Shown piece by piece: positions 7,784 to 16,336 of a stretch of DNA of 55,089 nt. The notes under the pieces were generated by a model. That model searched no databases, was not told where the DNA came from, and saw only the letters and a list, made by a program, of their open reading frames with translations. The DNA comes from DATGIQ01 sp035295665 (lineage in GTDB: Bacteria; Planctomycetota; Planctomycetia; Gemmatales; Gemmataceae), in contig DATGIQ010000504.1 in NCBI GenBank assembly GCA_035295665.1, forward strand, positions 1 to 55,089. The letters run 5' to 3'. Within the stretch, counting starts at the first letter, position 1, and each line of letters opens with the position of its first letter. A program made the position numbers and the translations under genes.

Positions 7784-9523
7784 TCATGCCAGAGGCCGGC
7801 CGTTGCGTGCGTTGTGCCTGATCTTGGCCTTCGTCGCCCCGCAGACCTCGTGCCACCAGCGTTTCCAACCTTCGCGGCCAAGCAGTCCCCAGCGCAAGTA
7901 GACGCGCAGAAAACGCAGCTTATCGGTGCGCGTCAGGAGCGGACTGTCATGAAAACTGGCGTGGAGCCGGGCGAGGTTTTGTACGCGCCGCCGCCGCCGA
8001 AGTTTCCGATACCGTGTGACGCCGACGAGATCGATCAGCCACACCGACTCGCGGTTCACCAGCACATTGCTCGCTTTCAGATCGCGATGAGAGAGTTGGC
8101 GGCGGTGCAGCTCGCTGACGAGGCGAGCCACCTGTTCGATGCGTCGGCGAAGCGTCCGCAGCCGCTCCTCTTCGTTCAACTCGTCTAACTGGGCGACGAA
8201 GCGGTGGAGGTCCACGGCTTCGGGAATCTTTTCCGTGAGAAGGTAGCCCTCGTAGGCCAGCAGGCCGTGCCGCCGGTGAAACACTGCCAGCGGACGGGCT
8301 GTCGGCAGACAGCGCTCGCGCAAACCGTGGCCATTGATCCAGGAACGCAGGGCCGGCGAACGCCGCAGCAAGGCCAGCCACGGGTCGCTCCAGGCGGTGA
8401 CCCGAAACCGTTTGTAAATCACCCGGCGAACCGTCCCGGCCACGGTCAAATCAAATTCGGCGACGGTGGTACTCCGCGAGTCCTTCAAGAGGATGGCCCC
8501 CGGCTGCTGAAACGGAGCGTCGGGGTCGGCCAGCAGGCTCGCCATGGCCCCCCGGTCGAGATCGCAAACGGCACATCCCACCACGGCTTCGGATTGGAGA
8601 CGGTAATAATACCGATTCGTGACCAGGCACCGGCGGTCCCGATGGCGCCAAAAGCGAAGGTTCGACCACCAGGTCCGTTGCTCCAAATGGCGAGCTCCGT
8701 CCTGGAACGCCAGCCGGTTCGCCGCGGTAAGGCCGGCATCATAACGGGCACGCCCCGGCCAGCCTCCGCGCATGTGCTGCCGTGCACAGCAATAGGCCCG
8801 CCAGAACCGATACCGATCCGGCCGGCTGGCGCGCAGGGCGAACCAACGATTGAGCATCACCAGGTTGTCCCGGCTCACGCGCCAGGTCAGGGCCCGGCGA
8901 AGGCAGACATCGTGCAGGTCGATCAAATACAGGCTTGGCTGGTCGTCGGGTCCCAATCGGATGAGAAGGTTGGCGGCGTGCAGGTCTTTGTGGACGATGC
9001 CCGCATCATGTAGCCGGGCGACGAATTCGCCCAGGGCCGTCGCGAGCAGCATGTGCAGCCGGGTTCGCCGGTGAGGCTGCAACCGCGGGAGTGTTTTTTC
9101 GATGAAGTCGCTGAGCGACTCCGTGTCTTCGAGACCTTGCGTGATCAGAAAACTTTCGCTCGGACCCGATGTTGTACCGCATTCCCCAAGGGCAACAGGC
9201 GAAATGGTCGGCACGTGCAGGGCAGCAACCGCCAAGGCACGCTCGAACTCCATGCGCGCCTTGGCCGGACGCACCAGCTGCCGCAGCCAGGCACGGAGGT
9301 CGGGAAGGCGATGATGTTTCAGATAAAAGCACAGGCCCGGCAGCGCAACCCGGTACACGGTGCGATGGGGACCATTCTTGACCACGTGGGCCAGCCCGCT
9401 GCGCAGCCAATCCTCGAGGCGGAATCCATTAGGCCCGAACAGCACGTGCCGCCATTCCGGGAGCACCTGCCAGCGTACGCCGCTGCTCGTCAATTCGGTG
9501 AGTTGGAGCGTTTCTTTGTTCAC
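7784..9523 (-). CDS. Tandem lipopolysaccharide-kinase-fold protein (two Kdo/WaaP-like domains)
   Basis: A 579-residue protein with two complete kinase-fold halves. The first has HDAGIVHKDLHAANLLI near residue 178 and LYLIDLHDV as its DFG-like segment. The second has RRQLSHRDLKASNVLV near residue 478 and VWLIDLVGV. Both resemble the Kdo kinase/WaaP family, which phosphorylates the lipid A-core region. GTG 9523 is chosen because it overlaps the TGA of the upstream glycosyltransferase gene (GTGA), indicating coupling; an ATG at 9571 would overlap by 52 bases. The pairing with a glycosyltransferase, and the heptosyltransferase and a third kinase nearby, point to outer-membrane glycolipid core synthesis. 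Confidence 0.8.
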   Translation of the reverse strand: MNKETLQLTELTSSGVRWQVLPEWRHVLFGPNGFRLEDWLRSGLAHVVKNGPHRTVYRVALPGLCFYLKHHRLPDLRAWLRQLVRPAKARMEFERALAVAALHVPTISPVALGECGTTSGPSESFLITQGLEDTESLSDFIEKTLPRLQPHRRTRLHMLLATALGEFVARLHDAGIVHKDLHAANLLIRLGPDDQPSLYLIDLHDVCLRRALTWRVSRDNLVMLNRWFALRASRPDRYRFWRAYCCARQHMRGGWPGRARYDAGLTAANRLAFQDGARHLEQRTWWSNLRFWRHRDRRCLVTNRYYYRLQSEAVVGCAVCDLDRGAMASLLADPDAPFQQPGAILLKDSRSTTVAEFDLTVAGTVRRVIYKRFRVTAWSDPWLALLRRSPALRSWINGHGLRERCLPTARPLAVFHRRHGLLAYEGYLLTEKIPEAVDLHRFVAQLDELNEEERLRTLRRRIEQVARLVSELHRRQLSHRDLKASNVLVNRESVWLIDLVGVTRYRKLRRRRRVQNLARLHASFHDSPLLTRTDKLRFLRVYLRWGLLGREGWKRWWHEVCGATKAKIRHNARNGRPLA

Positions 9524-10560
9524 GCCGCTTGTCTCCGCAGTTTGAGCCCGTCCAGCAGCGTCCGCCAGCACTCTGCTCCCGCCGCCACGCTAAACGCCCT
9601 CTCCACACATTGGCGTCCCGCCTGACCCATGCGGCGGCGGAGCTGGGGATCGTGGGTCAATCGACCGATCGCTTCCAGCCATTGTTCCGGAGTCTCGGCC
9701 AGGAACCCGGTCTCGCCGTGCCGCACCAGCTCGGTTTGAATGCCGACGGGGTTCGCCACCACCGGCAGTCCGGCGACCATGTATTGCAAGATCTTCAGGC
9801 CACACTTCCCCCGGCTCCAAAAGTCGTCGGGAAGCCAGCTGATGCCGATGTCTGCATCTGCCAGGGCCCCGGCTTCGCCCTCCTGCGTCCAGGGGCAGCG
9901 CACCACCGAGAGATGCTGTAAGGTCCAGAAGCGGTCGCACACCAGTTTCAGGCGTAGCCCCGGAACCTGCGCTCCCAGCTTTTCCAGCAGCGGCCGGATC
10001 GATGCCAAGCCGGTCAGCGTGCTGGACGAGCCAATCCACACCAGTTTCACGCCCTCCCCGGCGCGACGGTGTTCGGCCAGCGGGTAGGACGCAGGATCGA
10101 CGCAGGTGGGGATGACGCGGATCCGGTCATCCGACTGCCAACGGCGCGCCTGGTCGCGCAGATAGGAATTGCCGGCCACCACGAGATCGGCGGTTTCTAC
10201 GGTCGCAGCAAAGCGCTGCAGCCGGCGGGGGCTGTGCAGTCCCTTGGGCGAATAGGAGTCGCGCAAAAAAATGGCATCGTCGAAATCAAAGACGAGAACC
10301 CGAGCGGCACGTCGCAGGAGATAGAGACACCAGCTGGGCAAGAGTTTGCGCTGCAAAACAACCACATCCGCGTGCCGTAGCGATCGCTCCAGGCGTAGCC
10401 AGGAACAGCAGCGCCGCGGCCAAGGACGGAGATTCAGGTGGTGGCCTGCTTGTTCCAGGTATGGCCGAAACGCCGCCAAGCGATACCGGCAGCAGACGTG
10501 GTCGAGGCTATCCACCAAGGCGGTCAAACGCACCGAAGGTCCTCCATGACCAAGCGGCAT
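9520..10560 (-). CDS. Family 1-type glycosyltransferase (GT-B)
   Basis: A 346-residue GT-B glycosyltransferase. The second Rossmann half is clear: KLVWIGSSSTLTGL, ADIGISWLPDDFWSRGKCGLKILQYMVAGLPVVANPVG, then GETGFLAETPEQWLEAI, the usual nucleotide-sugar-binding and acidic segment. The N-terminal half has DSLDHVCCRYRL and VLVFDFDDAIFL, common in envelope glycosyltransferases. ATG 10560 is chosen because it lies next to the smpB stop (TAG at 10562-10564); an upstream ATG at 10626 would overlap smpB by 65 bases. It is followed by the double kinase gene with a 4-base overlap. Acceptor and donor sugars are unknown. Confidence 0.85.
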   Translation of the reverse strand: MPLGHGGPSVRLTALVDSLDHVCCRYRLAAFRPYLEQAGHHLNLRPWPRRCCSWLRLERSLRHADVVVLQRKLLPSWCLYLLRRAARVLVFDFDDAIFLRDSYSPKGLHSPRRLQRFAATVETADLVVAGNSYLRDQARRWQSDDRIRVIPTCVDPASYPLAEHRRAGEGVKLVWIGSSSTLTGLASIRPLLEKLGAQVPGLRLKLVCDRFWTLQHLSVVRCPWTQEGEAGALADADIGISWLPDDFWSRGKCGLKILQYMVAGLPVVANPVGIQTELVRHGETGFLAETPEQWLEAIGRLTHDPQLRRRMGQAGRQCVERAFSVAAGAECWRTLLDGLKLRRQAA

Positions 10561-10561
10561 T

Positions 10562-11068
10562 CTACGAACGCCGGCTAAACGACTTCTTCCTTTCCGAGTA
10601 GGCACGGCGAATATCGCGCTGGGCATCCGCTTTCTTCATCGCCTCGCGTTTATCATGCATCTGTTTGCCGCGAGCGATGGCCAGCTCGACCTTGGCCAGG
10701 CCTTCCTTGAAATACATGCGGAGCGGCACCAACGTGTAGCCACGCTCCGATGCCTTGCCGGCAAACTTGGCGATCTCCCGGCGGTGCAGCAACAGCTTCC
10801 GCGGCCGCTTCGGCTTGTGATTCATCCGATGCGCCATCGAGTATTCGGGAATGTCGCTGCCCAGTAGCCACACTTCTCCATTTTCGATCTTGGCGTAAGC
10901 ATCTTCCAAACTGGCGCTTCCATCGCGGAGACTCTTGACCTCCGTGCCCGTCAGGACGATGCCACATTCCAGTCGATCACCGATGGCGTACTCATGGAAG
11001 GCACGCTTGTTCCGGCAAATCAGCTTGATCCCTTCTTCCTCGCCGTGCTTCTTGTGGTTGCGCGCCAT
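10562..11068 (-). CDS. smpB: SsrA-binding protein SmpB
   Basis: Binds tmRNA and brings it to stalled ribosomes in trans-translation; 168 residues. Family features are the oligonucleotide-binding barrel with FHEYAIGDRLECGIVLTGTEVKSLRDG, the AYAKIENGEVWL segment, the RRRK-type LLHRREIAKFAGK, TLVPLRMYFKEG, and the basic C-terminal tail KADAQRDIRRAYSERKK, which becomes helical in the decoding centre. ATG 11068 (MARNHKK) has GGGAG about ten bases upstream; a longer in-frame ATG at 11098 is less likely. No ssrA gene was recognised in the window. Confidence 0.96.
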   Translation of the reverse strand: MARNHKKHGEEEGIKLICRNKRAFHEYAIGDRLECGIVLTGTEVKSLRDGSASLEDAYAKIENGEVWLLGSDIPEYSMAHRMNHKPKRPRKLLLHRREIAKFAGKASERGYTLVPLRMYFKEGLAKVELAIARGKQMHDKREAMKKADAQRDIRRAYSERKKSFSRRS

Positions 11069-11227
11069 GGCAGTATCTCCCGGGAGGAATGGTAGCAAAA
11101 GTGCCGTCGGCGGGAAACAGGAGAAGCAGCCGCCAACGAAACCTCTTCGATGGTTTGTATGGGAAGGACCCGCGCTTAGCTACTTGCTGCATCTTGCCCG
11201 ATCGCACACAGATCTGGCCAATCGCTC

Positions 11228-11256
11228 TTGACACGGACGGGGTAGGTCGTTATTCC
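11228..11256 (+). promoter_or_regulatory. Candidate sigma-70-type promoter for the 2OG oxygenase gene
   Basis: Perfect -35 hexamer TTGACA at 11228-11233, a 17-base spacer, and a weak -10 TATTCC at 11251-11256, about 60 bases upstream of ATG 11318. The -10 match is poor, so this is tentative. No other feature was seen in 11069-11317. Confidence 0.35.
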
Positions 11257-11317
11257 CCTCCCCCAACCAACACCTCATTATCTCTCAAGCGGCCCAAAGT
11301 GGGCCAGGATCGGTCCC

Positions 11318-11956
11318 ATGCAGGAAATCGACCAGGCAGCGTTGCGCGCTGCTCCGCTGGTTCGGGAACCGTTCGAGTACCTCATCGTGCCGGGTTTCAT
11401 TCGGCCGTGGGCCCGCGCCGCCATCAACCATGATTTCCCCGAAGTCGCCAAGCCCGGCAGCTTTCCCATCGCCGAGTTGACCTACGGCCCGGCCTTCGCC
11501 AACTTCCTGGATACGTTGACCAGCGATGCGTTCCGGGTGGCCTTCGAGGAGAAGTTCGGCTTATCGCTGCAAGGGCGGGCGACGATGGTGACGGTGCGTG
11601 GCCAGTGTGGCCTGCGCGACGGCAATATTCACACCGATTCCGTCAGCAAGATCATCACCGTGCTTCTTTATCTGAATTCGCACTGGGAAGGCACCGGCGG
11701 TTGCCTACGGCTCCTGCGCTCGGCCCATGATATGGAGGACGTGATCACAGAAATTCCCCCGCTGGACGGCACCCTGGTTGCCTTCCGCCGCAGTGAGAGC
11801 TCCTTCCACGGGCACAAACCGTTCATCGGTCCCCGCCGGGTCATTCAGCTCAACTGGGTTCGTGGCCAGGGCGTCAAGGTGTTTGAGACGTTGCGCCACC
11901 GGGCAACCGCTTGGCTGAAGAGGCTCAACCTTTGGTCTGGCGACCGCGCCGCTTGA
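11318..11956 (+). CDS. 2OG-Fe(II) oxygenase family protein
   Basis: A 212-residue double-stranded beta-helix protein. The iron-binding HxD appears as NIHTDSVSK near residue 108, the distal histidine is in SSFHGHKPF near 167, and the following R-x-Q pair (GPRRVIQLNW) fits the 2-oxoglutarate-binding arginine. LYLNSHWEGTGGCLRLL matches the middle strands of prolyl-hydroxylase-like proteins. It is monocistronic in appearance, 53 bases before a heptosyltransferase gene on the same strand, so it may act on an envelope component. The substrate cannot be told from the sequence. Confidence 0.75.
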   Translation: MQEIDQAALRAAPLVREPFEYLIVPGFIRPWARAAINHDFPEVAKPGSFPIAELTYGPAFANFLDTLTSDAFRVAFEEKFGLSLQGRATMVTVRGQCGLRDGNIHTDSVSKIITVLLYLNSHWEGTGGCLRLLRSAHDMEDVITEIPPLDGTLVAFRRSESSFHGHKPFIGPRRVIQLNWVRGQGVKVFETLRHRATAWLKRLNLWSGDRAA

Positions 11957-12008
11957 TCGAGGAGTCACTGGTGGCGGTGCGGTTTCTTCTTCGCCGGGAG
12001 CCCTGATT

Positions 12009-13163
12009 GTGGACGTAGCCGAGCTTCGTGAAAGGTCGTTCCACCGCATCCTCCTCATCAAGCCGTCGGCCGTCGGCGATGTTATCCATACCATCCCTAT
12101 CCTGGTCCGGCTCCGCCGCCGCTATCCCCAAGCCCAGCTCGATTGGCTGCTCACGCCGCGGATTGCCGAGTTGATTCGCCATCACCCTGCGTTATCCAAC
12201 GTCCTCCTGTTCGACCGCGCCACCTTTGCCCGCTTTGGCCGTAGCTGGACCGCCACGCGGGGACTGGTCCGCTTTCTGTGGGATCTGTGGCGGATCCACT
12301 ATGATCTGGTCATTGACTTGCATGGTCAGTTTCGCTCGGCTCTGCTCAGCTTGGTGAGCCGTGCTCCCGTTCGCATCGGCTTTGACCGTCCGCGGCGGCC
12401 GGCACAAGGTGAGGAACCGCAGCGGCTGGTGAAGGAGGCATATCTCCACGGCTGGACCGGCGCCCGCGAAGGAGCCTGGATCGCCTACACGCACCGGATG
12501 CCCATCCGCACTCTCGATATTCACGCCGTCGATCGTTATCTGTGGTTGGCACCGTTGCTGGGCCTGGAAGAGGGGCCGGTGGATTTTCAAATTCCGCTTC
12601 CCGAAGCCGCGGCAGCGCGCACCGCCGAAATGCTCGCGCGCCATGGCATTCGTGGCCAGCCTTACACGGTGTTGGTGCCCGGCACGACCTGGGAAACGAA
12701 GCATTGGCATTCCGAAGGATTTGCTGCTGTCGGTCGTTACCTGGTCCAGGCCGACTGCCGCGTCGTCCTGGCCGGCTCGGACACGGAACGGCCGCGTTGC
12801 CGGGCAGTTGCCGCCGCTTGCCCAGAGGCGGTGGATCTGTGCGGTCAGACGAGCCTTACGGAGCTGGCAGTCCTCTTGCGCGGGGCCTCACTCTGCGTCA
12901 CCAACGACTCCGGCTCGATGCACTTGGCCGTGGCCCTGGGCCGGCCGGTGGTCAGCATTTTCGGTCCCACCGACCCGGTGTGGATCGGGCCCTATAACCG
13001 GCCGGGAGCTGTGGTGCAGGCGGAAGGGATTGCCTGTGCCCCATGTTACTTGCGGAAGTTGAGCCACTGCCGGCATGGCCATGCGTGCATGGACGAAGTG
13101 ACGCCGGCAATGGTCATCGAACGGATTCAGCGCCTGCGATTGCTGCCGGCTCAGTGTGCGTAG
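12009..13163 (+). CDS. Heptosyltransferase-like glycosyltransferase family 9
   Basis: A 384-residue GT9 protein related to lipopolysaccharide heptosyltransferases, which add heptose from ADP-heptose to the inner core. The N-terminus RILLIKPSAVGDVIHTIPIL is diagnostic. The C-terminal half has TVLVPGTTWETKHWHSEGF, VLAGSDTERPRC, CGQTSLTELAVLLRGASLCVTNDSGSMHLA and VSIFGPTDP, the nucleotide-sugar site. The start codon is GTG at 12009. The last 50 bases overlap the 3' end of the convergent kinase-fold gene. Planctomycete LPS structure is poorly known, so the acceptor is uncertain. Confidence 0.88.
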   Translation: MDVAELRERSFHRILLIKPSAVGDVIHTIPILVRLRRRYPQAQLDWLLTPRIAELIRHHPALSNVLLFDRATFARFGRSWTATRGLVRFLWDLWRIHYDLVIDLHGQFRSALLSLVSRAPVRIGFDRPRRPAQGEEPQRLVKEAYLHGWTGAREGAWIAYTHRMPIRTLDIHAVDRYLWLAPLLGLEEGPVDFQIPLPEAAAARTAEMLARHGIRGQPYTVLVPGTTWETKHWHSEGFAAVGRYLVQADCRVVLAGSDTERPRCRAVAAACPEAVDLCGQTSLTELAVLLRGASLCVTNDSGSMHLAVALGRPVVSIFGPTDPVWIGPYNRPGAVVQAEGIACAPCYLRKLSHCRHGHACMDEVTPAMVIERIQRLRLLPAQCA

Positions 13164-14043
13164 CCACGGGTTGCGGAATCGACCGCCGGCCGCCCCGGCG
13201 GCTGTGCCGGCGATAAGTCCACGCCTTCAGGCGAATCAACGGCCGGAGCCAGCTCAGCGTGCATGCCTGGGGATTGGCTTTCCGGTAGGCGTGCCAGAAA
13301 AAGGCTCGGTCGCGCCCATTCACTCCGTGGATTTCCGACGAATACCACAACTGCCCCAGATCCTTTGCCAGACACCACGGCCAGATCCACGGGTGGTGAC
13401 CCAGGCGGTGCAAATCAATGAGCCAGACCCGGCCCGACCAGGTCACGGGACGGACGGTGTCTTCCGCAGCCACGTAGAAGTGGCAGAGGTAAAAATCCTT
13501 GTGGAAGCGGTGGCGCCGGTGAAGCTCGGCGGCCAGGCGAGCCATTTCGATAGCAAGCCCGCGCTTCCAGCGATCAAAGTCGGCGGGCGCTAGCTGCGTC
13601 GCCGCCGCGGGGATGGCCTGGTGCAGCGGCAGCATGCTAGTCAGTTCCTTGATCGCCAGGAAGCTTTGCAGCCGTCCCCACGGTCCGATGAACTCGCCGC
13701 CCCCCACCACATCGGGAACCGGCAATCCCTGGCTCTGTGCCCAGCGCAAATGGTCCCACTCCTGAAAAGCCGGGGACCACCCCGTGCCCGGCCGCAGCAA
13801 CGCCAGGAGCCCATGCCGCCAGGGGAGACGATAATGGCGCTTGAGGTAGACAACCAGGGATGGGCGGCCCGATTCGAGGACAAGCCGGCCGATCGACCGG
13901 CCCTGTTTGACATGCAGCCGATCGGTGACCGGCATGGCCATGATCCGGTCGGCCCAATCCGGGCCGATCGATTGCTCCAGCTCCCGGCTCGGAGGGACGC
14001 TGCGCACGCCGCGAACCAGCCGTTGCCAAAAAGTCGCTTCCAT
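13114..14043 (-). CDS. Lipopolysaccharide kinase-fold (Kdo/WaaP/InaA-like) protein
   Basis: A 309-residue single-domain kinase-fold protein. RRHRFHKDFYLCHFYV near residue 182 contains the catalytic aspartate (HKDFYLCHF, a form typical of WaaP), and VWLIDLHRLGHH follows as the metal-binding segment. LVVYLKRHYRLPW near 63 holds the ATP-binding lysine. It is independent of the two-domain homologue at 7784-9523 and converges with the heptosyltransferase gene, overlapping it tail to tail. A role in phosphorylating the inner core is inferred from family and neighbours. Confidence 0.8.
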   Translation of the reverse strand: MEATFWQRLVRGVRSVPPSRELEQSIGPDWADRIMAMPVTDRLHVKQGRSIGRLVLESGRPSLVVYLKRHYRLPWRHGLLALLRPGTGWSPAFQEWDHLRWAQSQGLPVPDVVGGGEFIGPWGRLQSFLAIKELTSMLPLHQAIPAAATQLAPADFDRWKRGLAIEMARLAAELHRRHRFHKDFYLCHFYVAAEDTVRPVTWSGRVWLIDLHRLGHHPWIWPWCLAKDLGQLWYSSEIHGVNGRDRAFFWHAYRKANPQACTLSWLRPLIRLKAWTYRRHSRRGGRRSIPQPVATHTEPAAIAGAESVR

Positions 14044-14131
14044 GCTTGGCCCTTTCCTTGCGCACGGTCACCGTGGCATTGTGAGGGGGATTCTAATCGA
14101 AGGAAGAGATTGGGGCAACGCGGGGAGCGAT

Positions 14132-14380
14132 TCAATCCACCGCTTGCTTCGCATCCACGCCGAGTCCCATCACGAGGATGGCCACCAACACGTGCTTGGC
14201 GGTGACCACGGCAATGATCGCCGGAATGGGACCGAGGGTGATCAGCCAGACCGTGATGAGGACCGTCAGCACCGTCAGCCACAATTGCCGTAGCCGTAGC
14301 TGGACGCGCTCGAAGCCATCGCGATCGCCCAAGGCAACGGGTGGCGGAACGGGCGGAGGAGCCATGTCAATTTGAGCCAT
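14132..14380 (-). CDS. Small two-helix membrane protein
   Basis: An 82-residue protein starting at ATG 14380, preceded by AGAGGA at good spacing. After a short proline-rich start (APPPVPPPVA) come two hydrophobic helices, about residues 32-48 and 51-70, then a short polar end. No known family was recognised. An upstream in-frame ATG at 14500 exists but has no ribosome-binding site and would add a charged, unrelated-looking segment. Confidence 0.6.
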   Translation of the reverse strand: MAQIDMAPPPVPPPVALGDRDGFERVQLRLRQLWLTVLTVLITVWLITLGPIPAIIAVVTAKHVLVAILVMGLGVDAKQAVD

Positions 14381-14801
14381 GCTGAGGTCCTCTTCACGGG
14401 CGTTTATCAGCGGCGGGAGCAATTTCGAAAGCTCCAGGGGGAGAACGAAATCTCTTCTCCAGCTATTGAGCAGCCTACCGCGCGGCTCCGGACTCGGCAA
14501 GCAGAAGGAAGATCAACCAGGAGGGAATCAAGGATTCCAGACCACGCGGCCGCCCACACCTTACGCTCTCCTTCTGCACGGCGTTGGCAGCCTGATCTTG
14601 TTGAGGTGGCAAGGAGCATGCGGCCGGAAATCCGTAAGTCCATGCTACAAGCCTGAAGTTCCAGCGAAGCACTGCACCATCCGTCGCGCGTTTCCGGCTC
14701 GTACGCTGCGGGATCCGGCATGATCATGGAGCAATGGGTCGTGTAACGCTTCCGCGTTATCATCCATGCGGTAGCGATATGGCTAAACTGGAAGCCGGCC
14801 A
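14381..14801. other. 421-bp gap upstream of the selenoprotein cluster
   Basis: No gene was recognised. It contains a half copy of the family-B sequence (acaagcctg at 14647-14655 followed by ccagcgaag) without its partner arm. A short perfect inverted repeat TAACGC-ttcc-GCGTTA lies at 14744-14759, 42 bases before the radical SAM start, and could be an operator. No convincing -35/-10 pair was found. Confidence 0.3.
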
Positions 14802-16253
14802 ATGAACATGCGGTCGCCAGGCTCTGTCTTGTTCGTCTCGTGTTATGAATTGGGCCATCAACCGCTTGGGGTTGCCCTCCCCCTGGCGTTTCTGGAACGT
14901 GCGGGTTTTGTGCCGGATGTGCTGGATATCGCCGTCGAACCGTTCGACCCCGACAAGGCGGCCCACGCACACCTTGTCGCCATCTCGGTCCCGATGCATA
15001 CGGCGTTGCGCCTGGGCGTCCGGGTCGCGGACCGGGTCCATGAGATCAACCCGGCGGCCCGCATCTGCTTTTATGGGCTGTACGCAGCTCTAAATGCGGA
15101 TTACCTACTGAACCACGGGGCCGATTTTTGCATCGGCGGGGAATGCGAAGCTCCGCTGCTGGCCCTGGCCGAAGCGCTGGCATCCGGAAGCGGCACGGCC
15201 ATCGAGGGAGTCTTCCAGCGCGGCAGGGCTTCCCGGCCGTTCCTCCAACGCCTGCCCTTTGCCGTGCCGGCCCGCCATGCCTTGCCGGTCCTGGAAAAGT
15301 ACGCCCATTTGGAACACAATGGGGAACGGCATGTGGCCGGCTACGTCGAGGCGAGCCGCGGCTGCCTGCATCTTTGCACCCACTGTCCGATCCCGCCGGT
15401 CTATGGCGGCCGGTTCTTCATCATTCCGCCCAAGATCGTCCTGGAAGATGTTCGCTGTCAGGTGCAGGCCGGGGCCACGCACATTACGTTTGGCGATCCA
15501 GATTTCCTGAATGGCCCAGGGCACGCTCTCCAGGTCGTCCGGGCGCTGCACGCGGAGTTCCCGGAGCTGACATTCGACTTCACTGCCAAGGTAGAGCATA
15601 TCCTGGAGCGCCGCGAGCTATTCCCGGAGTTGGGGCGTTCGGGCTGCCTGTTTGTCATCTCGGCGGTCGAGTCGCTCAGCGAGACGGTGCTCACGATCCT
15701 GGAGAAAGGCCATACCCGTGCCGATGTCGCCCAGGCGCTCGAGGTCGTCCGTGCGGCCGGCATCGCGCTCCGTCCCACCTGGGTGGCGTTTACTCCGTGG
15801 ACCACACGGGACGACTATCGAGACGTGCTGACTTTCATCGAGGAACACGGTCTGGTGGACCATGTCGATCCGGTGCAGTATACGATTCGATTGCTGGTCC
15901 CGCCCGGTTCCTATTTGCTCGATCGTCCCGCCCTCAAGCCGTACCTGGGAGGGCTGGATCAGGCCTCGTTCAGTTATCGCTGGACCCATCCCGACGCGGC
16001 CATGGATCAGTTGCAGCGCGATGTCGCCGTCCTGGTGGAAAAGGATACGCAAGCCGGCGTCGATCCCGCCTGGACGTTTTACCGCGTGAACGCGCTCGCG
16101 GGGGGCCAGGATCCGGCCAGGGTCTGTCCGCCGTCGCTGCCCGATCGGCGGCGGGCGCCCCGTTTGAGCGAACCCTGGTTTTGCTGAGCGGAACCGACCG
16201 AGGGTCAGTTGGACCCGCTGCAAAAAAGGCAAAGCCTGTTACCCGCGGTTTGA
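14802..16253 (+). CDS. CUAEP-tail radical SAM selenoprotein
   Basis: A radical SAM enzyme of 483 residues if UGA 16185-16187 is read as selenocysteine (462 codons end there otherwise). Residues 1-120 look like a B12-binding-type fold (VLFVSCYELGHQPLG, LVAISVPMHTALRLG). C188, C192 and C195 form the CxxxCxxC [4Fe-4S] motif (SRGCLHLCTHCP), followed by HITFGDPDFLNG. The reading frame runs EPWFC, then UGA, then AEP, giving exactly the C-U-A-E-P tail that names a radical SAM seleno/cysteine family as I recall it from NCBI naming, and then continues 18 residues past AEP to TGA 16251. A SECIS-like hairpin follows the UGA. The gene heads a cluster with four more UGA-containing genes. Reaction and substrate are unknown. 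Confidence 0.85.
16188..16221 (+). promoter_or_regulatory. Candidate bacterial SECIS hairpin (radical SAM gene)
   Basis: Directly after the UGA, GGGUC (16202-16206) pairs with GACCC (16212-16216) around the loop AGUUG. GCGG (16188-16191) can pair with CUGC (16218-16221) as a base stem. The loop starts 19 bases after the UGA and has G as its second base, in line with the bacterial SECIS rule as I recall it (loop about 16-37 bases downstream, a G in the first two loop positions). Confidence 0.65.
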
Positions 16254-16336
16254 GCACTACCCGGGCCCGAAGCGGAGCCGAAATTCAGTTGGGAAAAGCA
16301 TCCGACGGCATTACATGATTGGCAGCGAGGTGGACT

